DNA of 36,266 nucleotides from Heteroruminococcus sp964369885 (lineage in GTDB: Bacteria; Bacillota; Clostridia; Oscillospirales; Ruminococcaceae). Below, in pieces: positions 1 to 8,842 of this stretch (within the stretch, counting starts at the first letter, position 1; the number at the start of each line of letters is the position of its first letter). A program made the position numbers and the translations under genes. The notes under the pieces are model-generated. The model did not search any database. It was not told where the DNA came from and saw only the letters and a program-made list of their open reading frames with translations. Location: assembly GCA_964369885.1 (NCBI GenBank), contig CAYJGQ010000009.1, positions 1-36,266 on the forward strand, in the 5' to 3' direction.

Positions 1-18
1 AGGTGGACGAAAACTCCC

Positions 19-201
19 CTCGCCCCAGGCCTTTGGCCGGGGGCGAAGTTTTTTGTAATCTTTCTGATTACAGGCACTTCTTCGGCGGTGCGTGGCTGCG
101 GCTTTCCTGCCTTTTGTCCTCGCACGCTCGGACGGCAGTTGCCCCCGCCTGCGGCAGTGGCACCCACTTCGTGGGCAAAGCCTCCGCCCCACCCCTACGC
201 C
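19..201. repeat. Degenerate intergenic repeat, family 1, copy A
   Basis: This GC-rich stretch has no credible gene. From the GCCCCAGGCC start to the final TACGCC it aligns over most of its length with 18387-18546. Shared blocks include GGCAGT-GCCCC, GGCAGTG, GGGCAA and CGCCCCACC. Several short inverted repeats (for example GCCTTTGGC and CCCACTTCGTGGG) suggest a folded transcript or a decayed mobile palindromic element. The short reading frames here are by-products of base composition. Confidence 0.6.
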
Positions 202-430
202 TATCGCTTGGTACTGCGTGAGGCTACCGCCATGGTAGTGCCTATGCCATGCGCCGCCCTCGGGGGGCGGCGCTGTGTTGTCTAAATCTACCCCATTGAT
301 GAAGGTGGGGGCGGTATTTCCTAAACCTATCATTTATATATAGGTAATGTCAGAAAGGTATTGTCCGCCACACGGCAAAGCCCTGTCCCCATGCCCCCAC
401 AAACGCCCCACCCACATCAAACCTCGCGTT

Positions 431-510
431 GTCGCCTCCCCCTTGGGGGAGGACAGTGCGCCCCACAGCACGGGAGGGGGGCGTGTTCAGCCGCGACCAC
501 GCGGTGCCCT
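431..510. repeat. Intergenic palindromic repeat, family 2 (single degenerate unit)
   Basis: A CCTCCCC...GGGGAGG palindrome at 435-452 is followed by a GGGAGGGGGG tract and a CCGCGACC-ACGCGG motif. The reverse complement of the cluster at 36112-36266 carries the same order of motifs. Positions 202-430 between the two repeats are also GC-rich, and I see no gene in them. Confidence 0.5.
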
Positions 511-552
511 CAATACAAATGTCAAATTGCTAATAATTCTTGCATTTATGTA

Positions 553-581
553 TTGAATTGACACAATAAAGGGTATATTAT
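553..581 (+). promoter_or_regulatory. Sigma-A promoter of the V/A-ATPase operon
   Basis: TTGAAT, 17 nt, then TATTAT. An overlapping alternative is TTGACA (558-563), 17 nt, then TTATCT. It is the last promoter-like element before the first ATPase gene and gives a leader of about 70 nt. Confidence 0.65.
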
Positions 582-657
582 TATCTGTAGTAGAGTAAAT
601 CATTTTTTTGCGTAAATGAACAGCCGTGTGCATTACATCTGAAAAGAGGTAAGGGTA

Positions 658-969
658 ATGAATGAAATGCTGGCAAAACTTATAGAAACCGATAAACAGG
701 CCAGGGGGATGGTGATTGCGGCACGTCAGTACAACAGTGACACCATGAATAATCTTGGTAGTGACATAGCAAAACTCCGTGAGGATTATATGTCCCGAGC
801 CGAGCACCGCCTGCACCTGATTCATGAGGATGAGGATCAAACGGTACGCCATGCCGATGAAGACATGGCCGAGCGTTACAAGAAGCTTACTAAGATGCTG
901 GAGGACACCTATGCCCAGCGACGAGAACAGCTTTGCGATCAACTTTTTGAGCGATGTGTGGGAAGGTGA
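658..969 (+). CDS. V/A-type ATPase peripheral-stalk subunit G/H-like
   Basis: This 103-residue, highly charged protein has no membrane segment. It consists almost entirely of predicted helix rich in Glu, Lys, Arg and Gln, as expected of the coiled-coil stalk subunit that pairs with subunit E and holds the catalytic head against rotation. The start is preceded by AAAGAGGTAAGGG. It is the first gene of the ATPase operon, and subunit C starts 7 nt after its stop. In Enterococcus hirae the equivalent gene (ntpF) is also first. Identification relies on position, length and composition, because stalk subunits share little sequence. An unrelated coiled-coil protein is less likely in this place. Confidence 0.75.
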   Translation: MNEMLAKLIETDKQARGMVIAARQYNSDTMNNLGSDIAKLREDYMSRAEHRLHLIHEDEDQTVRHADEDMAERYKKLTKMLEDTYAQRREQLCDQLFERCVGR

Positions 970-976
970 ATGAGCT

Positions 977-2020
977 ATGTTAAGGAGATATTCCGAGAAG
1001 GCTATGCTGGCCAAGGTAAGGGCGAGGTTTGGCAAGCGGCTCACCGAGAAAAATTATGAGGAACTGTGTTCCTTGTCCTCAGTAAGTGGGGTGGCCTCCT
1101 ACCTAAAAAAGCATCCGCACTACAAGGACACCCTTGTTACGGTGGACCCACGCAATGTGCACCGCGGACAGCTTGAAGCGGTGCTCAGGCGGGGGATATT
1201 CTCGCAATATGCAGGGCTTGCGGGTTCACAGCCGGGAGGCGAGAATGGTTTTTACAACTATGTGATACTGCGCAGTGAGGTTGACCAAATAGTAACCATG
1301 TTGCGCCTAATACAGGCCGGCACCCCTGGAAATTACCTTTTAATTTTGCCAAACTACCTTATAAAATACGCATCATTTAATTTGGAAGCGCTTGGGCGCG
1401 CGACAAGTTTTGATGAACTGCTTGAGGTGCTGCGCCAAACCCAATACTATCAAATACTGCGCAGAAACCGCCCTGCGGGTTCAAAAAAAATAGACATAGC
1501 GGCCTGCGAGAGGGCGCTAATAACCCAGTACTATAACGCTGTTTTGGAGCTAATATCAAAACACTTTGACACAAACGAGCAGGAACAACTGCGAAAAATG
1601 CTTATGCTACATGTAGACATACAAAATCTTACCTATGTGTACCGCCTAAAGCGATTTTTTGATGCACCTCCCGAGCAAATTTTGGGGGCACTGCTTCCGT
1701 TTGACACCCCCTCAAAAAGGGTTATTGAGATTATGACCACCGCAAAAACCCCAAAGGAGCTGACCGATGCGCTAAGGGCCAGCAGATACCACTGGGACAA
1801 AAAGATAAACCCCGATAATCCCGATTACATCGAGGCGTTAACGGGGCGCAGGGAGTACGACCTTGCACTGCATAACATCCACTTTTCTTCCTCTCCTGCT
1901 GTGGTGCTTATGTCCTATATGACCCACCTTGAACAGGAAATAGACAACATAACCAATATCATTGAGGGTATAAGGTATGAACTTTCAAGGGAAGAGATAC
2001 AACATATGCTGATTTTATAG
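977..2020 (+). CDS. ntpC: V/A-type ATP synthase subunit C (central-stalk socket, d-like)
   Basis: The 347-residue soluble, mostly helical protein has the family's usual length. The opening Tyr-Ser-x-Lys-Ala-Met-Leu-Ala-Lys-Val-Arg-Ala-Arg segment is typical of subunit C/d, which caps the membrane rotor ring and couples it to the D/F shaft. The start at 977 lies just after the stop of the stalk-subunit gene, with GAAGGTGA as a weak ribosome binding site. A second ATG at 971 opens only a short frame. The gene is upstream of subunit I here, unlike its position after ntpE in Enterococcus. Confidence 0.88.
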   Translation: MLRRYSEKAMLAKVRARFGKRLTEKNYEELCSLSSVSGVASYLKKHPHYKDTLVTVDPRNVHRGQLEAVLRRGIFSQYAGLAGSQPGGENGFYNYVILRSEVDQIVTMLRLIQAGTPGNYLLILPNYLIKYASFNLEALGRATSFDELLEVLRQTQYYQILRRNRPAGSKKIDIAACERALITQYYNAVLELISKHFDTNEQEQLRKMLMLHVDIQNLTYVYRLKRFFDAPPEQILGALLPFDTPSKRVIEIMTTAKTPKELTDALRASRYHWDKKINPDNPDYIEALTGRREYDLALHNIHFSSSPAVVLMSYMTHLEQEIDNITNIIEGIRYELSREEIQHMLIL

Positions 2021-2060
2021 ATATACGGTTAAAAATAACAATGGAAAGGCGGTGTGGCAC

Positions 2061-4013
2061 TTGGGCATTGAAAAAATGAATTTGGTGAGCGTTGAGGGTG
2101 AACAGCGGTATTTGGATAACGCTCTTATTCGTTGTGCCCAATCGGGGCTGTTTCACCCTGAGCAGGCGGCGGTTATATCGGAATATTCGGGAACCCTTGC
2201 CCCCATGCATCAGGAAAACACATTTACCCCACTTGTGAAGCGTGCCGAGGAATTTCTTGACGATTTGGGGCTTGAACCTCCACTGATATGGGGCGAGGAC
2301 CCGACAAATACTCAGGAAGAAATAAAGGCGGTGCTCGACGAGCTTGCGGTTGACCTAAAAAGGCTTGAGAGCAAACGCAGGGGTTATACACAGGCCATGG
2401 AAACCCACCAACAAACCCTGCGTCATCTGGAGCATTTGGCTACCTTGGATGTCAATTTTGACGATTTGTTTTCCTGCCAATACCTAAAAATACGTTTTGG
2501 CCGCCTGCCGGTGGACAGCTACGATAAGATTCATTTTTATGACGAAAAACCCTTTGTGTTTTTTACATTTGATAAGGACAGTGAGTATTATTGGAGCCTA
2601 TACCTCACCTCACGAGCCGACGCAACCGAGGTTGACAATCTTTTTGCATCGCTGTATTTTGAGCGACTAATAATTCCAAGCTATGCCCATGGCACGCCAC
2701 AAAAGGCCATACAAACCATACACGCCCACATGAAAACCACCCAAAAATCCCTTGACAATGCAGAGGCCGCCATCAGGGAGCTTGCAGGTCGTGAGGGTGG
2801 CCAGCTTATACGGGCCTGGTTGGCGCTGAAGTTTTGGGAGCACGAGGAGGACATGAAACTAAGGGCCATGGATTTGCGTCACTATGCCGCCACCGGCAAC
2901 AACCATTTTGAAATTATAGGGTTTGTGCCACAGCGTAGCATACCGCAGTTCAGGCAAAGCCTTGAGGGGCTGGAGGTAAAAATAGGGGTAAAACCTGCCG
3001 ATGCTGCAGGGGCAAGGCTAACCGTGCCGGTAAGTCTGCGCAATAACTGGCTAAACCGCCCCTTTGAAATGTTTGTAACCATGTACGGCCTGCCAAACTA
3101 CAAGGATTTTGACCCCACACCACTTGTATCCATAACATACATGCTGTTGTTTGGCATAATGTTTGGCGACGTGGGTCAGGGGCTTACAATATCCCTTATC
3201 GGTTGGCTGATGTACCGCTTTAAGAAGATGCAAATCGGCGAGGTTATGATTCGCATGGGGGTGGTATCGGCGCTGTTTGGGCTTGTGTATGGCTCGGTAT
3301 TTGGGTTTGAGTACCTGCTGGACCCCATGTATCACGCCCTGGGCTTTGCCCACAAACCGGTGCATGTAATGGAGGCCAACACCACAAACTTCATCCTAAT
3401 AGCCGCCGTGGGGCTTGGCGTGGTGATAATATCACTCTCCATGACACTGAATATAATCTTAAGCATAAGACGAAAACAGTGGGGGCGTGCATTTTTCTCA
3501 AACAATGGAGTTGCAGGCATGGTGTTCTATCTTTCGGCCATAGGTGCGGCGGTGGCCACACTGGCCTTTGGCTACGACATGTTGGTGCCGGCCTATGTAA
3601 TTCCACTGCTCATACTTCCATTTGTGGTAATGCTCCTAAGCTCTCCGCTTACAAAGCTTGTAATGGGCAAAAAAGATCTATTTCATGAGGGTGTTGGCAC
3701 ATTTTTGGCCGAGAGCATATTCGAGATGTTTGAGGTGCTACTAAGCTTTGTTACAAACACCATATCATTTTTGAGGGTGGGAGGATTTGTACTGGTTCAT
3801 GCCGGCATGATGGCGGTGGTATTCACCCTGTCGGGCATGGTGTCCACGGCCGCAAGCCCCATAATCATAATCCTTGGCAATGCCTTTGTTATGGGCATCG
3901 AAGGTCTTATTGTAGGCATACAGGTGCTCCGACTTGAGTTCTACGAAATTTTCAGCCGCTTTTATGACGGCGATGGCAAGGCCTACCAACCTGTGTCGGC
4001 AGATCATGTGTAA
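2061..4013 (+). CDS. ntpI: V/A-type ATP synthase subunit I (membrane stator, a-subunit)
   Basis: This is the stator protein that forms the two ion half-channels beside the rotor ring. The N-terminal ~320 residues are a soluble coiled-coil arm. The rest carries seven to eight hydrophobic helices, including the conserved Leu-Leu-Phe-Gly-Ile-Met-Phe-Gly-Asp-Val-Gly-Gln-Gly segment and the later Phe-Leu-Arg-Val-Gly segment, whose Arg faces the rotor carboxylate. I chose the TTG at 2061. It gives a Gly-Ile-Glu-Lys-Met-Asn-Leu-Val opening like family members and lies 8 nt after AAAGGCGG. GTG at 2052 overlaps that site, and ATG at 2076 would cut into conserved sequence. Length is about 650 residues, normal for bacterial NtpI. 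Confidence 0.93.
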   Translation: MGIEKMNLVSVEGEQRYLDNALIRCAQSGLFHPEQAAVISEYSGTLAPMHQENTFTPLVKRAEEFLDDLGLEPPLIWGEDPTNTQEEIKAVLDELAVDLKRLESKRRGYTQAMETHQQTLRHLEHLATLDVNFDDLFSCQYLKIRFGRLPVDSYDKIHFYDEKPFVFFTFDKDSEYYWSLYLTSRADATEVDNLFASLYFERLIIPSYAHGTPQKAIQTIHAHMKTTQKSLDNAEAAIRELAGREGGQLIRAWLALKFWEHEEDMKLRAMDLRHYAATGNNHFEIIGFVPQRSIPQFRQSLEGLEVKIGVKPADAAGARLTVPVSLRNNWLNRPFEMFVTMYGLPNYKDFDPTPLVSITYMLLFGIMFGDVGQGLTISLIGWLMYRFKKMQIGEVMIRMGVVSALFGLVYGSVFGFEYLLDPMYHALGFAHKPVHVMEANTTNFILIAAVGLGVVIISLSMTLNIILSIRRKQWGRAFFSNNGVAGMVFYLSAIGAAVATLAFGYDMLVPAYVIPLLILPFVVMLLSSPLTKLVMGKKDLFHEGVGTFLAESIFEMFEVLLSFVTNTISFLRVGGFVLVHAGMMAVVFTLSGMVSTAASPIIIILGNAFVMGIEGLIVGIQVLRLEFYEIFSRFYDGDGKAYQPVSADHV

Positions 4014-4114
4014 TTTGTAGCCGTCATGAACTAAGTGATAATTTTAGGCAAAGCAAAACAAAATTCACCCCCATAAATACAGGGGGATTTATCGTAAAAA
4101 TAGGAGGTTGTACT

Positions 4115-4570
4115 ATGTCTATTGCTATGATGCTTCTTGCGCCCTTGGCCGCACTTATTTTGCTGGCCATGCCCCTTGTGCCCATATACAGGGGCGTAAC
4201 CACCGGCACCGCCGCAAAAAACGCCGTAATTTTTAACCTTTGTGCCTTTTTTGGTGTGGCGCTTCTTATGATAATTCTGCCGCTGTCCAATGTTACGTTG
4301 GCGCAGGAAATGGGGGTCGCCGCCGAGAGTGTCTCCCAGATTGTAGGTGTATCCACCGGCACGGGCATGGCCTACCTTGCCGCCGCACTGGTTACGGGGT
4401 TGTCCTCCATAGGTGCCGGCATAGCTGTTGCCGCCGCCGCCCCTGCCGCCATTGGTGCCTTTAGTGAGGACCCTCAGGCCTTTGGTAAGGCGCTGATATT
4501 TGTGGCCATGGGCGAGGGTGTGGCACTTTACGGCATACTAATTTCAATACTGATAATAAACAGCCTGTGA
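4115..4570 (+). CDS. ntpK: V/A-type ATP synthase subunit K (rotor-ring proteolipid), atypical N-terminal half
   Basis: The protein has 151 residues and four hydrophobic segments. Only the C-terminal hairpin (about residues 82-150) looks like a rotor c-subunit: a Gly/Ala-rich helix, the Pro-Ala-Ala-Ile-Gly-Ala turn, the Ser-Glu-Asp-Pro loop, and a helix with Glu134 in Met-Gly-Glu-Gly-Val-Ala-Leu-Tyr-Gly. The first two segments (about 5-24 and 36-57) lack the Gly/Ala motif and any buried carboxylate, and end in a Val-Thr-Leu-Ala-Gln stretch resembling a signal-peptidase site. Glu134 is followed by Gly-Val rather than the Thr/Gln or Ser found next to it in Na+ rings, which favours H+ coupling (inference). 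The ribosome binding site is TAGGAGG. Confidence 0.88.
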   Translation: MSIAMMLLAPLAALILLAMPLVPIYRGVTTGTAAKNAVIFNLCAFFGVALLMIILPLSNVTLAQEMGVAAESVSQIVGVSTGTGMAYLAAALVTGLSSIGAGIAVAAAAPAAIGAFSEDPQAFGKALIFVAMGEGVALYGILISILIINSL

Positions 4571-4587
4571 GAAAATAGGAGGCTGTT

Positions 4588-4896
4588 ATGCGTTTTTATT
4601 TGATAAGTGACAATGTTGACACAAGGGTTGGCATGAGGCTGGCCGGCATAGTGGGCGAGGTTGTGCACACGGCCGATGAGGTAGAGCAGCAGCTTGAAAA
4701 AGCCTGTGCCCTGCCCGATGTGGGTGTGGTGCTTATAACCTCTAAGCTTGTACAGCTCTGCCCCGAGCTTGTGTACCGCTACAAGCTTACCCAAAAACTT
4801 CCGCTGATAGTAGAGATAAGCGACCGCCACGGCGAGGGTGGAGTATCTCAGGCCATAACACGCTACATCAAGGAATCGGTGGGCATAAGCATCTAA
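4588..4896 (+). CDS. ntpG: V/A-type ATP synthase subunit F (central shaft)
   Basis: The 102-residue soluble alpha/beta protein matches the usual length of subunit F (called NtpG in Enterococcus). Typical features are the N-terminal strand ending in Ile-Ser-Asp, the Gly-Val-Val-Leu-Ile-Thr core strand, and the Leu-Pro-Leu-Ile-Val-Glu-Ile strand before the C-terminal helix. With subunit D it forms the rotor shaft. Its start follows the K stop by 17 nt and has a clear TAGGAGG ribosome binding site, so it is co-transcribed with the membrane subunits. Confidence 0.88.
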   Translation: MRFYLISDNVDTRVGMRLAGIVGEVVHTADEVEQQLEKACALPDVGVVLITSKLVQLCPELVYRYKLTQKLPLIVEISDRHGEGGVSQAITRYIKESVGISI

Positions 4897-4958
4897 AGGT
4901 GTGCCAACCACCCAAAGCACCCCTCTGAAAAAAGTGGGCAGATTGGAGTATAGATAAT

Positions 4959-5555
4959 ATGGCAAATATTGAAGAGCGCATGGCTATGATTGAAAAGGCT
5001 GTATTAGCCGAGGCCCAAAGAGAGAGCGAGGGCATACGAAGCCAAACCGATGAATACCGCAAAAGGGAACTTGACAAGGTGGAGGACAAAATTTTAGGCG
5101 AGCTTTATGGCAAGATACAGCAGGAGGTTTCCCACCTGCACAGCGTAAACACCACCGATATATCCCACCACGAAACCGAGCACCGCCACGCCCTACTGCA
5201 CCGCCGTGAGGAGCTGACCGAGGAGCTTTTTGAAACGGTGGCAAAGCGGCTTTGTGATTATGCCCAAACCGAGCAGTACCGCAAGCAACTGCTTGAGAGC
5301 GCACGGGAGATGGCCGACAACTTTCCGTTACACGGCGGCAAACTTATGATATCCTCAAAAGATGGCACACTGCTTGGAGATCTGCAGGAAATTGTGGGTC
5401 AGGGTTGCACCGTAACCCCCGACTCTTCCATAAAACTTGGAGGGTTGCGGCTTGAAAACATAGAGGCCGGCATAGTGGTGGACGAGACCCTTGATACAAA
5501 ACTTGAGGAACAACGCCCCTGGTTCTACTCCCATTCGGGGCTTAGTTTTGAGTGA
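4959..5555 (+). CDS. ntpE: V/A-type ATP synthase subunit E (peripheral stalk)
   Basis: The 198-residue protein has a long charged N-terminal helix (about residues 1-100) and a C-terminal alpha/beta part with the Gly-Gly-Leu-Arg-Leu-Glu pattern typical of subunit E. It pairs with the G/H-like subunit to form the outer stalk that joins the A3B3 head to subunit I. The gene sits between the F subunit and catalytic subunit A. About 95 nt without a gene follow before ntpA; I saw no terminator there. Confidence 0.87.
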   Translation: MANIEERMAMIEKAVLAEAQRESEGIRSQTDEYRKRELDKVEDKILGELYGKIQQEVSHLHSVNTTDISHHETEHRHALLHRREELTEELFETVAKRLCDYAQTEQYRKQLLESAREMADNFPLHGGKLMISSKDGTLLGDLQEIVGQGCTVTPDSSIKLGGLRLENIEAGIVVDETLDTKLEEQRPWFYSHSGLSFE

Positions 5556-5650
5556 TTAAGAAGTTTGAGAGAATTATTTTTAGATTAACTTTTTTTGGGG
5601 GTAGGGCCTGTGGCCGATAGTCCCCGCCAAAGAAAAGAGGAATTTATCAA

Positions 5651-7423
5651 ATGGACAATAAAATTTATTCCATAAACGGTCCTGTTGTAAAGGTGGAGAA
5701 CACCAAGGATTTTTCCATGCGGGAGATGGTGTTTGTAGGAAAGCGCAGGTTGGTGGGGGAGGTCATAGCCATATCCGACCACCACACCACCATACAGGTT
5801 TATGAGGTAACAACAGGGCTAAAACCGGGCGAGATGGTGGAGGGCACGGGCTATCCCATAAGCGCCACACTGGGCCCCGGCATACTATCGAATATATTTG
5901 ATGGCATAGAGCGTCCGCTAAAGGAGCTTGAAAAGCAGACGGGAGCCTTCCTGGACGAGGGCTCGACCATACCTGCACTTGATGAGGAATGTTTGTGGGA
6001 GGTTACCCCCACCGTGAGTGTGGGTCAGGAACTTGTGGGGGGAGAGGTTTACGCCACCTGTCCCGAAACGCCCATTATAGAGCATAGATGTATGCTGTCG
6101 CCCGAGCTGTCGGGCAGGGTGGAGTGGGTGGCCCCAAAGGGTAGCTACCGACTAAATGACTGTGTGGTAAAGTTGATTGATAACCGTGGGGACGAGCATG
6201 AAATAACACTTTGTCAGCGCTGGCCAATAAGGGTGGCTCGTCCTGTGGCAGGTCGTCTGCCCATAAGCCGCCCCCTAATAACGGGTCAGAGGGTAATTGA
6301 CACCCTTTTCCCCATAGCTAAGGGGGGCACAGCGGCGGTGCCGGGTGGGTTTGGCACCGGAAAAACCATGACACAGCATCAACTGGCCAAATGGTCGGAT
6401 GCCGACATAATTGTATACATTGGCTGTGGCGAGCGTGGCAATGAGATGACCCAGGTGCTTGAGGAGTTTTCCGAGCTTGTAGACCCCAAAAGTGGCAAGG
6501 CGCTGACCGACCGAACCGTGCTTATTGCCAACACCTCCAACATGCCGGTGGCGGCCCGCGAAGCCTCGATATATACCGGCATAACCCTGGCCGAGTACTA
6601 CCGCGATATGGGCTACCACGTGGCGGTTATGGCCGATTCCACCTCCCGTTGGGCCGAGGCACTGCGCGAAATTTCGGGACGGCTTGAAGAAATGCCGGCC
6701 GAGGAAGGTTTCCCGGCCTATCTGCCCTCACGTTTGTCGCAGTTTTATGAGCGAGCAGGCTATGTAATACCCCTATCGGGAGGAGAGGGCAGTGTGTCGA
6801 TAATAGGCGCGGTCTCACCACAGGGGGCAGATTTTTCCGAGCCTGTGACCCAAAACACCAAGAGATTTGTGCGGTGTTTTTGGGCGCTTGATCGCTCGCT
6901 TGCCTATGCAAGACACTATCCGGCCATAAACTGGATGACCAGTTACAGCGAGTACACCGACGACCTATCCGACTGGTACCGCCAAAATGTGGGTGATGGC
7001 TTTTTGCAGGCACGACAGGGGCTTTTGTCGCTACTTCAGGAGGAGAGCCAGCTCATGGAGATAGTAAAACTCATAGGCTCGGATGTGCTTCCCGACGATC
7101 AAAAACTGGTAATGGAGATTTGCAGGGTGATAAGGGTGGGCTTTTTACAGCAAAATGCCTACCACGCCGACGACACCTATGTATCTCCCCAGAAACAGCA
7201 AAAAATGATGGAAACAATACTTTATCTTTACGATAAATGTCACACCATGCTTTTGGCAGGTGCCACCCTGTCCGACATACTGGGTGGGCGAATATTTGAA
7301 AAGCTTATAAAAATGAAGTATGACATTCCAAACGACCGCCTTGATATGTTTGATCAGTATCAGGTGGATATAGATATGGAGCTTTCCCGTGTTTCGAGCG
7401 GGAGTATTGGGGGTGCCAAGTAA
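5651..7423 (+). CDS. ntpA: V/A-type ATP synthase catalytic subunit A
   Basis: At 590 residues this is full length for subunit A, which binds and hydrolyses (or makes) ATP at three sites in the A3B3 head. The Walker A loop is Gly-Gly-Phe-Gly-Thr-Gly-Lys-Thr at residues 232-239, preceded by the Arg-Val-Ile-Asp-Thr-Leu-Phe-Pro signature. The non-homologous insert specific to A subunits lies between the beta-barrel and the P-loop. Further conserved blocks are Gly-Cys-Gly-Glu-Arg-Gly-Asn-Glu-Met and Met-Ala-Asp-Ser-Thr-Ser-Arg-Trp. The start has an AAAGAGGAA ribosome binding site. Its stop overlaps the ntpB start by one nucleotide, indicating translational coupling. Confidence 0.97.
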   Translation: MDNKIYSINGPVVKVENTKDFSMREMVFVGKRRLVGEVIAISDHHTTIQVYEVTTGLKPGEMVEGTGYPISATLGPGILSNIFDGIERPLKELEKQTGAFLDEGSTIPALDEECLWEVTPTVSVGQELVGGEVYATCPETPIIEHRCMLSPELSGRVEWVAPKGSYRLNDCVVKLIDNRGDEHEITLCQRWPIRVARPVAGRLPISRPLITGQRVIDTLFPIAKGGTAAVPGGFGTGKTMTQHQLAKWSDADIIVYIGCGERGNEMTQVLEEFSELVDPKSGKALTDRTVLIANTSNMPVAAREASIYTGITLAEYYRDMGYHVAVMADSTSRWAEALREISGRLEEMPAEEGFPAYLPSRLSQFYERAGYVIPLSGGEGSVSIIGAVSPQGADFSEPVTQNTKRFVRCFWALDRSLAYARHYPAINWMTSYSEYTDDLSDWYRQNVGDGFLQARQGLLSLLQEESQLMEIVKLIGSDVLPDDQKLVMEICRVIRVGFLQQNAYHADDTYVSPQKQQKMMETILYLYDKCHTMLLAGATLSDILGGRIFEKLIKMKYDIPNDRLDMFDQYQVDIDMELSRVSSGSIGGAK

Positions 7424-8829
7424 TGAGCATACAGTTTGTGGGACTAAGCGACATAAACGGGCCATTGGTGGTGCTTGACCGTGCCATGGGGGTAGGCTAC
7501 GAGGAAATGGTGGAGCTTGAACTGCAGGACGGCACCACCCGCACCGGACGTGTGGTACAGATAGAGGGCAAAAGGGTGGTAATACAGGTTTTTGAGGGCA
7601 CAAGAGGGCTGTCGCTTACCAACACCAAAACCCGCCTTCTGGCCCACCCAATGCAAATACCGCTGTCAAAAGAAATGTTGGGCAGGGTGATGGGCGGTGC
7701 AGGGCGACCTGTGGACGGCCTGGGCGAGATATTTGCCGATGAATACGGCGACATAAACGGAAAGCCGCTAAACCCGGTGGCCAGGGTATACCCCCGAAAC
7801 TATATTCACACCGGGGTGTCGGCCATAGACTCCATGATGACCCTGATTCGTGGGCAAAAACTGCCCATATTCTCGGGTTCGGGCATGAACCACAATAAAT
7901 TGGCGGTGCAAATTGTACACCAAGCCCGTGTAAGCGGGGAGAGCAACAAAAATTTTTGCGTGGTGTTTGCCGCAATGGGGGTAAAAAATGATGTGGCCGA
8001 CTACTTCCGCCACAGTTTTGAGGAGGCGGGGGTACTGCAAAACGTCGTCATGTTCCTCAACCTATCAAACGACCCCATAATCGAGCGCATACTCACACCG
8101 CGATGTGCCCTAACCGCCGCCGAATATCTGGCCTATCGTCACGATATGCATGTGCTTGTAATACTAACAGATATGACCTCCTACGCCGAGGCACTTCGTG
8201 AGTTTTCCTCCTCCAAGGGGGAAATACCGGGACGAAAGGGCTACCCCGGCTACCTTTATTCCGACCTTGCCTCGCTTTACGAGCGTGCGGGAATAATAAA
8301 GGGCTCAAAGGGCTCGGTTACGCAGCTGCCCATACTCACCATGCCCAATGATGATATAACCCACCCCGTGCCCGACCTCACGGGATATATAACCGAAGGG
8401 CAGATAGTGCTCGACCGCAATCTTGACCGAGGTGGGCTGTATCCGCCTGTGTCGGTACTGCCAAGTTTGTCACGTCTTATGAAGGACGGCATAGGTGAGG
8501 GCTACACCCGCGAGGACCATGCGCCGCTGGCAAATCAGCTTTTTGCCTGCTATGCAAGGGTGCAGGATGCACGTTCGCTGGCCTCGGTAATTGGTGAGGA
8601 GGAGCTAAGTGCCGCCGACAAACAGATACTGCGCTTTGGACGTGAGTTTGAGGAGCGGTTTATAGGTCAACGTTTTGATGAAAACCGCAGTATGGAGCAA
8701 ACCCTGTCACTTGGCTGGGAGATGCTGGGTAAACTGCCCCGAGAGGTGCTCGACCGAATAGACGATGTGCTAATAGAGCAGTATTACCCCAGCCACGCCA
8801 AGGATAAAAAACCCATAGTACACCCATAA
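7423..8829 (+). CDS. ntpB: V/A-type ATP synthase regulatory subunit B
   Basis: The 468-residue protein is the non-catalytic partner of subunit A. At the Walker A position (around residues 151-158) it reads Ser-Gly-Ser-Gly-Met-Asn-His-Asn-Lys, lacking Gly-Lys-Thr, as is normal for B subunits. The Ile-Leu-Thr-Asp-Met-Thr-Ser-Tyr-Ala-Glu-Ala-Leu-Arg and Gly-Tyr-Pro-Gly-Tyr-Leu-Tyr-Ser-Asp-Leu segments are family hallmarks. The ATG shares its A with the TAA stop of ntpA. Confidence 0.97.
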   Translation: MSIQFVGLSDINGPLVVLDRAMGVGYEEMVELELQDGTTRTGRVVQIEGKRVVIQVFEGTRGLSLTNTKTRLLAHPMQIPLSKEMLGRVMGGAGRPVDGLGEIFADEYGDINGKPLNPVARVYPRNYIHTGVSAIDSMMTLIRGQKLPIFSGSGMNHNKLAVQIVHQARVSGESNKNFCVVFAAMGVKNDVADYFRHSFEEAGVLQNVVMFLNLSNDPIIERILTPRCALTAAEYLAYRHDMHVLVILTDMTSYAEALREFSSSKGEIPGRKGYPGYLYSDLASLYERAGIIKGSKGSVTQLPILTMPNDDITHPVPDLTGYITEGQIVLDRNLDRGGLYPPVSVLPSLSRLMKDGIGEGYTREDHAPLANQLFACYARVQDARSLASVIGEEELSAADKQILRFGREFEERFIGQRFDENRSMEQTLSLGWEMLGKLPREVLDRIDDVLIEQYYPSHAKDKKPIVHP

Positions 8830-8842
8830 GGGAGGACAAGGC

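Noticed and set aside
3..285. Two short plus-strand frames at the window start
   Set aside because: They run through the GC-rich repeat shared with 18387-18546 and are low-complexity products of it.
487..1044. 185-codon minus-strand frame over the start of the ATPase operon
   Set aside because: It is antisense to the stalk-subunit gene and its promoter, lacks a ribosome binding site, and the protein resembles nothing.
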